Shown here: positions 37,196 to 44,096 of the stretch, piece by piece
Numbering within the stretch: the first letter of the stretch is position 1
Layout: the number at the start of each line of letters is the position of its first letter
From: Plantibacter elymi (nom. nud.)
Lineage (GTDB): Bacteria; Actinomycetota; Actinomycetes; Actinomycetales; Microbacteriaceae
NCBI RefSeq assembly: GCF_900177795.1
Contig: NZ_FXWJ01000002.1
Location: 124,001 to 188,000, forward strand
DNA: 64,000 bases
Reading direction: 5' to 3'
Position numbers and translations under genes: made by a program
The notes under the pieces: model-generated
The model's database searches: none
Told to the model about the DNA's origin: nothing
What the model saw: the letters and a program-made list of their open reading frames with translations, nothing else

Positions 37196-38868
37196 CCGAG
37201 CATCGCCGACCGCAGTGTGTCGAGCCCGACGCCACCGAGGTCCAATGCCCGACGGTGGAAGTCCTTGATGTCGAAGGCGTCCCCGGCGCGGCGGGCCGCG
37301 TCGTCACGGAGCTGTTCCCAGATGCGCTGGCCGATCTTGTACGACGGCGCCTGGCCGGGCCAACCGAGGTACCGGTTGACCTCGAACCGGACGAACTCCG
37401 GCGACATGTTGACGTTGCGACCCATGAAGTCGAAGGCGTACTCGGCGGTCCAGGTCCCGCTGCCGTCCGGAAGCGGCTTGCCGAGGTGCACGCCGATGTC
37501 GAGGACGACGCGAGCCGCGCGCATCCGCTGACCGTCGAGCATGCCCAGACGGTCCGCCGGGTCGTCGAGGTATCCGAGCTGCTCCATCAGGCGCTCGGCG
37601 TAGAGCGCCCAGCCCTCGGCGTGGCCGGAGGTGCCGGCGAGCTGTCGACGCCAGAGGTTGAGCGTCTTCCGGTTGACGACGGCCTGCCCGATCTGCAGGT
37701 GATGTCCTGGCACACCCTCGTGGTAGACGGTCGTGAGCTCGCGCCACGTGTCGAACTCGGTGACGCCGGCGGGGACGGACCACCACATGCGGCCAGGGCG
37801 AGAGAAGTCGTCCGTCGGGCCGGTGTAGTAGATCCCACCCTCCTGCGTCGGCGCGATCATGCACTCGAGCGCGCGGATCTCCTGCGGGATGTCGAAGTGC
37901 GTGCGCCCCAGCTCCTCGACCGCGCGGTCGCTCGTCTCCTGCATCCACCGCTGGAGTGCGTCGGTGCCGTGCAGCTTGCGCGCCGGATCCTGTTCGAGGA
38001 AGGCCACGGCCTCCTCGACGGACGCGCCGGGGAGGATCTCGTTCGCGATCGCCTCCTGCTCCGACACCATGCGCGCCAGTTCCTCGATGCCCCACTCGTA
38101 GCTCTCGTCGAGGTCGACCGTCGCGCCGAGGAAGCGGCGGGACTGCAGCGCATAGAGTTCGCGGCCGATGGCGTCCTCCTGGGTTGCAGCAGGCAGCAGT
38201 TCGTGCGCGAGGAAGTCCGCCAGACGGTTGTAGGCGACGGCTGCGGCGCCGGCGCCCGTCGAGAGTTCGGCGGCGAGGGACGCCGGGAGCTGGCCGTCCG
38301 CCGGACCGGCGTTGGCGGCGAAGCCGATGAAGAACCCGTCGTCGGCGCCGGTGCGGAGGACCTGCTCGTACACCTCGGCCACCTGGCGGCGTGCCGGGGT
38401 GATCCCCCGGGCGATGCCCTCGCGCAGGGTCTCGATGTACCCGTCGACCGCGTCCGGCAACGCGCCGAGGCGGGTCCGGATGGTGCTCCAGTCCTCGACC
38501 GTCGCGGTCGGCATCAGGTCGAACACGTCGCGCAGCTCCTGCGACGGCGACGCGATCACGTTGAGGTCGCGGTACTGGAGACCAGCCTCCGACGAGGCGA
38601 GGTCGAGCTCCAGCTCCGCCGAGAGGTCGGTCTGGGTGACGCGGTCGACGGCGTCGACCGGAGCGGCCGACCGCAGCTCGCGAAGCGTGCGCGACGCGGC
38701 TTCGATGTACGCCTCGTGCCCGGCCGGCGAGTAGTCGCCGTACCGTCCGCCGACGTCCGTGCGGCCGATGTAGGTACCGACCTCCGGCTTCAGCTGGACG
38801 AGGGTCTCCACCCAGCTTTCGGCGATGGCGTCGATCGGTGTGCTCTGACGAGGTTCTTCGTGGGACAT
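37192..38868 (-). CDS. DUF885 family metallopeptidase-like protein
   Basis: A 558-residue soluble protein of the DUF885 family. The zinc-binding signature HEGVPGHHLQIG is near residue 390, resembling a gluzincin HExxH-type site with an altered spacing (HExxxGHH). A nearby downstream segment with Glu (SGHAEGWALYAERLMEQLG) is likely the third ligand region. No signal peptide is visible. The ATG at 38868 follows TAGGCT by seven bases, so the transcript is probably leaderless; the long upstream frame to 38997 is not coding-like. The substrate is not known. It is coupled to the epimerase gene. Confidence 0.9.
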   Translation of the reverse strand: MSHEEPRQSTPIDAIAESWVETLVQLKPEVGTYIGRTDVGGRYGDYSPAGHEAYIEAASRTLRELRSAAPVDAVDRVTQTDLSAELELDLASSEAGLQYRDLNVIASPSQELRDVFDLMPTATVEDWSTIRTRLGALPDAVDGYIETLREGIARGITPARRQVAEVYEQVLRTGADDGFFIGFAANAGPADGQLPASLAAELSTGAGAAAVAYNRLADFLAHELLPAATQEDAIGRELYALQSRRFLGATVDLDESYEWGIEELARMVSEQEAIANEILPGASVEEAVAFLEQDPARKLHGTDALQRWMQETSDRAVEELGRTHFDIPQEIRALECMIAPTQEGGIYYTGPTDDFSRPGRMWWSVPAGVTEFDTWRELTTVYHEGVPGHHLQIGQAVVNRKTLNLWRRQLAGTSGHAEGWALYAERLMEQLGYLDDPADRLGMLDGQRMRAARVVLDIGVHLGKPLPDGSGTWTAEYAFDFMGRNVNMSPEFVRFEVNRYLGWPGQAPSYKIGQRIWEQLRDDAARRAGDAFDIKDFHRRALDLGGVGLDTLRSAMLG

Positions 38869-38875
38869 GACGTCG

Positions 38876-38881
38876 AGCCTA
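38876..38881 (-). promoter_or_regulatory. -10 box for leaderless DUF885 gene
   Basis: Minus-strand TAGGCT, seven bases before the ATG at 38868. No ribosome binding site lies in between. Confidence 0.55.
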
Positions 38882-38923
38882 GTCCGCGCCCGTCCGGCGC
38901 CGGGGTGCGGACGTGCGGGGCGC

Positions 38924-41584
38924 TCAGTGTGCTGCGGCGTCCCAATCGTGCCCACGGCCGATCTGGACCTCCAGCGGTACCGACAGCTCGGCGGCACCCG
39001 CCATCTGTGCTCGGACGATGCGCTCCAGGGCGTCCCACTCGCCCTCGGCGACCTCGAAGATCAGTTCGTCGTGCACCTGCAGCATCATCTGCGAGCTGAG
39101 GGACTCGGACCGCAGCTCGGACTCGATGCCGATCATGGCGCGCTTCATGATGTCGGCGGCCGAACCCTGGATCGGAGCGTTCAGCGCCTGGCGTTCGGCG
39201 TTCTCCCGGACCAGTCGGTTGGGGCTCGAGAGCTCGGGGAAGAGTCTGCGACGACCGAAGATCGTCTCGGTGTAGCCGTCGAGTTTCGCCTGCTCGACGA
39301 CGTTGCGCAGGTAGTCGCGGACCGCACCGAAGCGCTCGAAGTAGTCGACCATGAGCTGCTTCGCCTCGGCGCTCGAGATCCGCAGCTGCTTCGAGAGCCC
39401 GAACGCGCTCAGACCGTAGGCGAGTCCGTAGGACATCGCCTTGACCTTGTTCCGCATCGCGGGGGTCACGTCCTCGGCGGCGACGCCGAAGATGCGCGCA
39501 CCGACGAAGCGGTGGAGGTCCTCGCCGGACTTGAACGCCTCGATGAGGCCGGCATCGCCGGAGAGGTGCGCCATGATCCGCATCTCGATCTGCGAGTAGT
39601 CGGCGGTCAGCAGGGTCTCGTACCCGGAGCCGGCTTGGAAGGCGGCACGGATGCGGCGTCCCTCCTCGGTCCGCACGGGGATGTTCTGCAGGTTCGGGTC
39701 GGTCGAGGAGATCCGACCGGTGCTGGTCCCGATCTGCACGTACGTCGTGTGGATACGGCCGTCGGGCGTGATCGCCTTGTCGAGCGTCTCCACGATCTGG
39801 CGGAGCTTCGTCGCATCACGGTGCTCGAGGAGGAGCCCCAGGAACGGGTGCGGGCTCTTCTCCTGGAGATCGGCCAGGGCGCCGGCGTCCGTCGAGAAGC
39901 CCGTCTTGTTGGCGCGTGTCTTCGGCATGGCGAGCTGGTCGAAGAGGACCTCCTGCAGCTGCTTCGGTGAGCCGAGGTTGACCTCGCGGCCGATCTGCTC
40001 ATACGCGTTGCTCGCGAGCTCCGCCGCCCGGTTGCCGAGTTGCTCGGACAGGCCGCTCAGGATGTCGTGGTCGACCGTCACGCCGGTCAGCTCCATGTGG
40101 GCCAGCACCTGGAGGACCGGCAGTTCCATGTCGAGCAGCACGCCGAGCGACCCGGCGTCGAGTGCCGTGCGGGTCGCCTCGGCGACACGGAGGGCGTACC
40201 AGGCGGTGCCGCCGGCACCCACGGGGTCGGTCTCGGGGACGAGCTGGTTCGGATCGGCGACGGGCATCGTCTCGTCGAGATAGCGCGTGATGAGGTCGGC
40301 GATGGTCTTGTCGCCGCCGCTCGGACGCAGGAGCCAACCGGCGACCGCGGTGTCGTAGCCGAGTCCCTCGACCGTCAGGCCGGCGCGCGTGACCGCCTGG
40401 AGCTGTGGCTTGGCGTCGTGCATGATCTTCGGGGCGTCGCTCGCCAACCACGCTTCGAGCGGGGCGTAGTCGGCTTCACCGGGACGCCAGGCGAGCGAGA
40501 CGATCTCCGTGGGGGTCGCGAGGCCGGCTGCGACCGGGAGGCCTCCGTCGAGGTCGAGGTGGAGACCGATCCCGGCGGGATGTGCGGCGACGGCACGGGT
40601 GATCCACGCCTCGAGCTCTTCGTCGAGCAGCTCCTTCTGCGGGGGCATGACCACGCCGCCCGCCTGCGGCGCGGACACATCCGTGTTGGCCTCGAGTCCG
40701 TCGAGTTTGAGGACCCGATCGAGCAGCGTGCGGAACTCGAGCCGCCCGAAGACGGCCGCCACGGCGTCCGCGTCGATCGGTCGGCGTTCGAGGTCCTTCG
40801 GTCCGACGGGCAGTTCGACGTCGGTGAGGAGCCGGTTGAGTCGGCGGTTGCGGACCGCGTTCTCCTTGTGCTCGCGGAGGCTCTCCCCCACCTTGCCGGT
40901 GATCTCGTCGGCGCGCTCGAGGATCTGCTCGAGGGAACCGAACTGGTTGAGCCACTTCACGGCGGTCTTCTCGCCGACCTTCGGGATACCCGGGAGGTTG
41001 TCGCTCGTCTCGCCGACGAGGGCCGCGATCTCCGGATACTGCTCGGGCCGGATGCCGTACCGCTCGAAGACCTTCGCGCCGTCGTACCGGGTGAGCGCGG
41101 AGACGCCCTGGCTCGACGGGTACAACAGGGTGACGTCGTCGGTGACGAGCTGGATGGTGTCGCGGTCGCCGGAGACCACGAGGACCCGGAAGCCCTCCTC
41201 AGCGCCCTGCTTGGCGAGGGTGGCGAGGATGTCGTCGGCCTCGTAGTCCTCTTTGCTGATCGTCGTGATGTTCATCGCCTTGAGCGCTTCTTCGAGCAGC
41301 GGCACCTGCCCTTTGAACTCCGGCGGGGTCTCACCGCGGGTGCCCTTGTACTCGGGGTACTCGCGGGTGCGGAAGGAACGACGCGAGATGTCGAAGGCCA
41401 CGGCGATGTGGCTCGGGTTCTCGTTCTTGAGCAGGCTGATCAGCATGGAGATGAAGCCGTGGATGGCGTTCGTGTGCTGACCGTCGCGGGTTTGGAAGCT
41501 GTCGACCGGCAGGGCGTAGAACGCCCGGAATGCGAGCGAGTGGCCGTCGACGACGAGGAGGGTAGGCTTTTCTGATTCCGACAC
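38924..41584 (-). CDS. polA: DNA polymerase I
   Basis: An 886-residue repair and lagging-strand polymerase. The N-terminal 5' nuclease domain has LLVVDGHSLAFRAFYAL and later GIPKVGEKTAVKWL. The central 3'-5' exonuclease-like domain lacks the usual DxE start (it reads HLDLDGG), so proofreading is probably absent, as in many actinobacterial PolA proteins. The polymerase domain has DYSQIEMRIMAHLSGD, KAMSYGLAYGLSAFG and VHDELIFEV. The GTG at 41584 lies six bases after TAGGCT, giving a leaderless mRNA, and the upstream box resembles the uvr damage promoters. Confidence 0.97.
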   Translation of the reverse strand: MSESEKPTLLVVDGHSLAFRAFYALPVDSFQTRDGQHTNAIHGFISMLISLLKNENPSHIAVAFDISRRSFRTREYPEYKGTRGETPPEFKGQVPLLEEALKAMNITTISKEDYEADDILATLAKQGAEEGFRVLVVSGDRDTIQLVTDDVTLLYPSSQGVSALTRYDGAKVFERYGIRPEQYPEIAALVGETSDNLPGIPKVGEKTAVKWLNQFGSLEQILERADEITGKVGESLREHKENAVRNRRLNRLLTDVELPVGPKDLERRPIDADAVAAVFGRLEFRTLLDRVLKLDGLEANTDVSAPQAGGVVMPPQKELLDEELEAWITRAVAAHPAGIGLHLDLDGGLPVAAGLATPTEIVSLAWRPGEADYAPLEAWLASDAPKIMHDAKPQLQAVTRAGLTVEGLGYDTAVAGWLLRPSGGDKTIADLITRYLDETMPVADPNQLVPETDPVGAGGTAWYALRVAEATRTALDAGSLGVLLDMELPVLQVLAHMELTGVTVDHDILSGLSEQLGNRAAELASNAYEQIGREVNLGSPKQLQEVLFDQLAMPKTRANKTGFSTDAGALADLQEKSPHPFLGLLLEHRDATKLRQIVETLDKAITPDGRIHTTYVQIGTSTGRISSTDPNLQNIPVRTEEGRRIRAAFQAGSGYETLLTADYSQIEMRIMAHLSGDAGLIEAFKSGEDLHRFVGARIFGVAAEDVTPAMRNKVKAMSYGLAYGLSAFGLSKQLRISSAEAKQLMVDYFERFGAVRDYLRNVVEQAKLDGYTETIFGRRRLFPELSSPNRLVRENAERQALNAPIQGSAADIMKRAMIGIESELRSESLSSQMMLQVHDELIFEVAEGEWDALERIVRAQMAGAAELSVPLEVQIGRGHDWDAAAH

Positions 41585-41590
41585 GCGCCC

Positions 41591-41613
41591 AGCCTACAAG
41601 CCGGTGCCGACAC
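41591..41613 (-). promoter_or_regulatory. PafBC/RecA-NDp-like promoter of polA
   Basis: On the minus strand GTGTCGGCA (41605-41613), eight bases, TAGGCT (41591-41596), six bases, GTG start. The upstream box matches the mycobacterial TTGTCRGTG motif at six of nine positions, with the exact N8 spacing. The layout equals that of uvrA and uvrB, though the match is weaker. Confidence 0.6.
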
Positions 41614-41639
41614 GGCTCAGGCCCGATCCGAAGGTGGAC

Positions 41640-42062
41640 ATGACGAACGAGACCGACGACGCACTCGAGTTCCTGCGGACGAGGGGCAGCGGCGCACTCG
41701 CCGCCAAGATGGGCATCGAGTTCACCGAGTTCACGGTGCAGCGATCCGTCGCCACCATGCCTGTCGAAGGCAACACCCAACCCGCGATGCTGCTGCACGG
41801 CGGGGCGTACGTCGTGCTCGGCGAGTCCCTCGGCTCGATGGCCGCCAACCTCTTCGCGGGCCCGGGCAAACTCGCGGTCGGCATCGACATCAACGCGACG
41901 CACACCAGGTCCGCCACCGAGGGCATCGTGACGGGTGTCTGCACCCCGATCCACCTCGGTCGCTCGCTCACCGTGCACGAGATCGCCGTCACCGACGAGC
42001 AGGGACGACGGTGTTCCACGATCCGCATCACGAACCTCATCAAGGACGCGTCGACCGGCTGA
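41640..42062 (+). CDS. PaaI-like hotdog-fold thioesterase
   Basis: A 140-residue single-domain protein of the PaaI/YdiI thioesterase group. The catalytic-helix motif is MLLHGGAYVVLGESLGSMAA, and the following strand is VGIDINATHTRSATEG, where the HGG and NATH elements match the family. Such enzymes hydrolyse acyl- or aryl-CoA esters; the substrate cannot be read here. The ATG at 41640 has GAAGGTGG just upstream; a GTG at 41604 would add 12 residues. It is divergent from polA and ends at a bidirectional hairpin. Confidence 0.85.
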   Translation: MTNETDDALEFLRTRGSGALAAKMGIEFTEFTVQRSVATMPVEGNTQPAMLLHGGAYVVLGESLGSMAANLFAGPGKLAVGIDINATHTRSATEGIVTGVCTPIHLGRSLTVHEIAVTDEQGRRCSTIRITNLIKDASTG

Positions 42063-42084
42063 CGAGCCCGGCACCGGACAGAGC

Positions 42085-42118
42085 AGAGCGGCCCGCCCCC
42101 GAGGGGACGGGCCGCTCT
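42085..42118. terminator. Bidirectional terminator between the thioesterase and regulator genes
   Basis: An 11-bp perfect outer stem (42085-42095 with 42108-42118) and an inner CCCC/GGGG pairing separated by one mismatch. It lies between the convergent ends of the thioesterase (plus) and the ANTAR regulator (minus). Confidence 0.75.
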
Positions 42119-42136
42119 TGCGACGAGGGAGGAGCG

Positions 42137-42742
42137 CTACTTCTTGGCGCTGAGCTGCTCGATGATGGCCTGCGCGACATCGTGCATGGTGAGGCGACGG
42201 TCCATGGAGGCCTTCTGGATCCAGCGGAACGCCTCGGGCTCGGTGAGGCCCATCTTCTCGTTGAGGAGGCCCTTCGCCCGGTCGACGAGCTTGCGGGTCT
42301 CGAAGCGCTCGACCATGTCGGCGACCTCGGCCTCGAGGGTGATGATCTGCTGGTAGCGCGAGAGGGCGATCTCGATCGCGGGAAGGAGGTCGTTCGGCGT
42401 GAACGGCTTCACGACGTAGGCGAGGGCGCCTGCCTCGCTCGCCCGCTCGACGAGCTCCTTCTGGCTGAAGGCCGTGAGGAGGACCACCGGGGCGATGTGC
42501 GCCTTGCCGATGCGCTCGGCCGCGGAGATGCCGTCGAGCTGAGGCATCTTGACGTCCATGATCACGAGATCCGGACGGAGTTCCGTCGCGAGTGCGACAG
42601 CGGTCTCGCCGTCGCCGGCCTCGCCGACGACCTCGAAACCGTTGTCGCGGAGGATCTCGACGATGTCGAGGCGGATGAGGGATTCGTCCTCAGCGACGAC
42701 GACGCGCCGTGGGGCTGCGGGAGGGGTCTCTTGCTCGGTCAC
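42137..42742 (-). CDS. pdtaR: PdtaR-like response regulator with ANTAR RNA-binding domain
   Basis: A 201-residue regulator with an N-terminal receiver domain (E18-D19, phospho-acceptor D63 in VIMDVKMPQLDG, conserved Lys in YVVKPF) and a C-terminal ANTAR domain (RKLVDRAKGLLNEKMGLTEPEAF). ANTAR proteins bind paired RNA stem-loops and prevent transcription termination. The closest known relative by architecture is mycobacterial PdtaR (Rv1626), partner of the kinase PdtaS, which is not in the window. The GTG at 42742 lies six bases after TAGGAT, so it is probably leaderless; a TTG at 42748 is less likely. Confidence 0.93.
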   Translation of the reverse strand: MTEQETPPAAPRRVVVAEDESLIRLDIVEILRDNGFEVVGEAGDGETAVALATELRPDLVIMDVKMPQLDGISAAERIGKAHIAPVVLLTAFSQKELVERASEAGALAYVVKPFTPNDLLPAIEIALSRYQQIITLEAEVADMVERFETRKLVDRAKGLLNEKMGLTEPEAFRWIQKASMDRRLTMHDVAQAIIEQLSAKK

Positions 42743-42748
42743 CCTCAA

Positions 42749-42754
42749 ATCCTA
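42749..42754 (-). promoter_or_regulatory. -10 box for the leaderless ANTAR regulator gene
   Basis: Minus-strand TAGGAT, then six bases, then GTG at 42742. The divergent tRNA-Leu promoter must lie in the same short region; TTGCTC (42731-42736) and TACGGT (42753-42758) are candidates for it on the plus strand. Confidence 0.55.
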
Positions 42755-42796
42755 CGGTACTCTGATGCAGGTTGCTGTTCGCCGTGCGGCGGACGC

Positions 42797-42877
42797 GCCG
42801 GTGTGGCGGAATGGCAGACGCGGAGCACTCAAAATGCTTTGTCGAAAGACGTGTGGGTTCGAGTCCCACCACCGGTA
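42797..42877 (+). tRNA. tRNA-Leu (anticodon CAA)
   Basis: An 81-base type II tRNA. The acceptor stem pairs 42797-42803 with 42870-42876, with a G-T pair at the end, and A42877 is the discriminator. The anticodon loop CTCAAAA (42828-42834) carries CAA, reading the Leu codon UUG. A variable arm TGTC-GAAA-GACG follows, and the T arm is GTGGG-TTCGAGT-CCCAC (42853-42869). CCA is not encoded. A copy of its 3' part follows 81 bases downstream. Confidence 0.97.
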
Positions 42878-42905
42878 CCGCGATGAGTGAGAAAGCCCTC
42901 CGGGC

Positions 42906-42959
42906 GCACTCAACATGCTTTGTCGAAAGACGTGTGGGTTCGAGTCCCACCACCGGTAC
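42906..42959 (+). repeat. Duplicated 3' half of tRNA-Leu(CAA)
   Basis: These 54 bases repeat 42825-42878 with a single change (C for A at 42914, corresponding to tRNA position 37 beside the anticodon). The copy begins in the anticodon stem and runs through the variable arm, T arm and 3' acceptor strand. The preceding 28 bases do not resemble the tRNA 5' half, so no complete tRNA can fold. It may be a leftover attachment site of an integrative element, or a decayed tandem duplicate. Confidence 0.93.
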
Positions 42960-43100
42960 TCCCTTCAGCCCGTCCAGGCTCCGAAGACTCGTGAACCGCC
43001 CTCGATCGTCAAGCCCCTGCGGGAGATGTCGGCGACGCCGTAGCGTACCGTCGAGAGCACGGCGTACCTCACGTCGTCCGACACGATGGGACCCGACACC

Positions 43101-43373
43101 ATGACCGCAGAGCACACCGACCCGCGCCAGGACGTCCACGACGCCAGCACCGACGACCGGCTCCAGGGCATCCTCGTGCAGGTCGCAGCAGACCGGTCCC
43201 TCACCCCGGACCTCGACGTCCGGTCAGCGCTGGCGGACCGTCTCAGCGACCAGGGCATCGACGTCGACGCCGCGGAGCTCGACCGTCTCGTCGGGTCACT
43301 GCCGGGTCAGCCCGGCGAGGAGCCCGGACCGTTCCTCACGGACGACGCGACCTCGGCCGACGACGCGAACTGA
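43101..43373 (+). CDS. Small acidic protein of unknown function
   Basis: About 90 residues, rich in Asp and Glu, with no transmembrane segment, signal peptide or Cys. The middle (LQGILVQVAADRSLTPDLDVRS...) could form helices. I do not recognise the family. I chose the ATG at 43101 with GGGAC eight bases upstream; an ATG at 43086 would add five residues. It ends exactly where the convergent phosphatase gene ends (stops abut as TGATCA), with no terminator between. Coding character is supported by normal third-position GC; the function is unknown. Confidence 0.6.
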   Translation: MTAEHTDPRQDVHDASTDDRLQGILVQVAADRSLTPDLDVRSALADRLSDQGIDVDAAELDRLVGSLPGQPGEEPGPFLTDDATSADDAN

Positions 43374-44036
43374 TCAGAAGCCGCGCTCGACTGCGGCGGC
43401 CGGACCGTCGGCCTCCGTCGTCAGCTCCGGTCCGCCGACGGCGTCGCCCGTCCACGTGTCGACCCGCCAACCGGTCGTCGTGTCCCCGTCGACGATGATG
43501 ACGCCCGTGTTCGTGATGGGGTGCGTGCCGATGAAGTGTCCGTCGACGTTCGCCCCGCGCAGCCCGAGCCAGGACCGGAGCATCGCTCCGTGGCTCACGA
43601 TCACCACGCTCTCCAGTCCGGAGCCCTCGAGCTCCTCGATCACGGCGTCGAAGCGCGCGAACACCTCGTGGCCGTTCTCGCCGCCCGGCATCCGGGTGTC
43701 GAGGTCGCCCATCGCCCACGCCACGATGGTGTCGATGTAGACCTGGACGGCCTCGGGCGACCCGAGCATCTCGTTGTCGCCGGCGCTGATCTCCCGGAGT
43801 CCGTCACGGACGATCACGGGAAGCCCGCTGACTTCGGCGACAGGTGCGGCGGTCTGTTGCGCCCGCACCGCGGTGGAGGCGTAGACCGCGTCGATGCGCT
43901 CCCCCACGAGCGCTTTGGGGAGGGCGGCCGCCTGCGTCTCGCCGAGTTCGGTGAGGACGGCCCCGGGGATCGCGGTGTCGAGCAGGCCGGCGACGTTGGA
44001 CGAGGTCTGACCGTGTCTGATGAGGATGAGGCGCAT
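43374..44036 (-). CDS. Histidine phosphatase superfamily protein (phosphoglycerate mutase-like)
   Basis: A 220-residue enzyme of the cofactor-dependent phosphoglycerate mutase/phosphatase superfamily. The phospho-His motif is LILIRHGQTSSN at the N-terminus, and the second His is in VVIVSHGAMLRSW. It is more likely a phosphatase than the glycolytic mutase, since it lacks the mutase-specific length and loops. The ATG at 44036 is six bases after TACCCT and directly preceded by GGAGGT, which is too close to act as a normal ribosome binding site; a leaderless mRNA is likely. The substrate is unknown. Confidence 0.88.
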   Translation of the reverse strand: MRLILIRHGQTSSNVAGLLDTAIPGAVLTELGETQAAALPKALVGERIDAVYASTAVRAQQTAAPVAEVSGLPVIVRDGLREISAGDNEMLGSPEAVQVYIDTIVAWAMGDLDTRMPGGENGHEVFARFDAVIEELEGSGLESVVIVSHGAMLRSWLGLRGANVDGHFIGTHPITNTGVIIVDGDTTTGWRVDTWTGDAVGGPELTTEADGPAAAVERGF

Positions 44037-44042
44037 ACCTCC

Positions 44043-44048
44043 AGGGTA
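44043..44048 (-). promoter_or_regulatory. -10 box for leaderless histidine phosphatase gene
   Basis: Minus-strand TACCCT, six bases before the ATG at 44036. Confidence 0.5.
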
Positions 44049-44096
44049 GGCGAGCGACCGGACGGCGGTCATCTCCCGGCGCGGAGTGTGCCGGGA

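Noticed and set aside
38924-41584. Loss of proofreading in PolA as a novelty
   Set aside because: Missing 3'-5' exonuclease residues are common in actinobacterial PolA.
42797-42959. Two tandem tRNA-Leu genes
   Set aside because: The second copy lacks the acceptor 5' strand, D arm and part of the anticodon stem context; it cannot fold as a tRNA.
42772-43104. 110-residue protein across the tRNA with a repeated CFVERRVGSSPTTGT segment
   Set aside because: The repeat is just translated tRNA sequence, a well-known annotation artefact.
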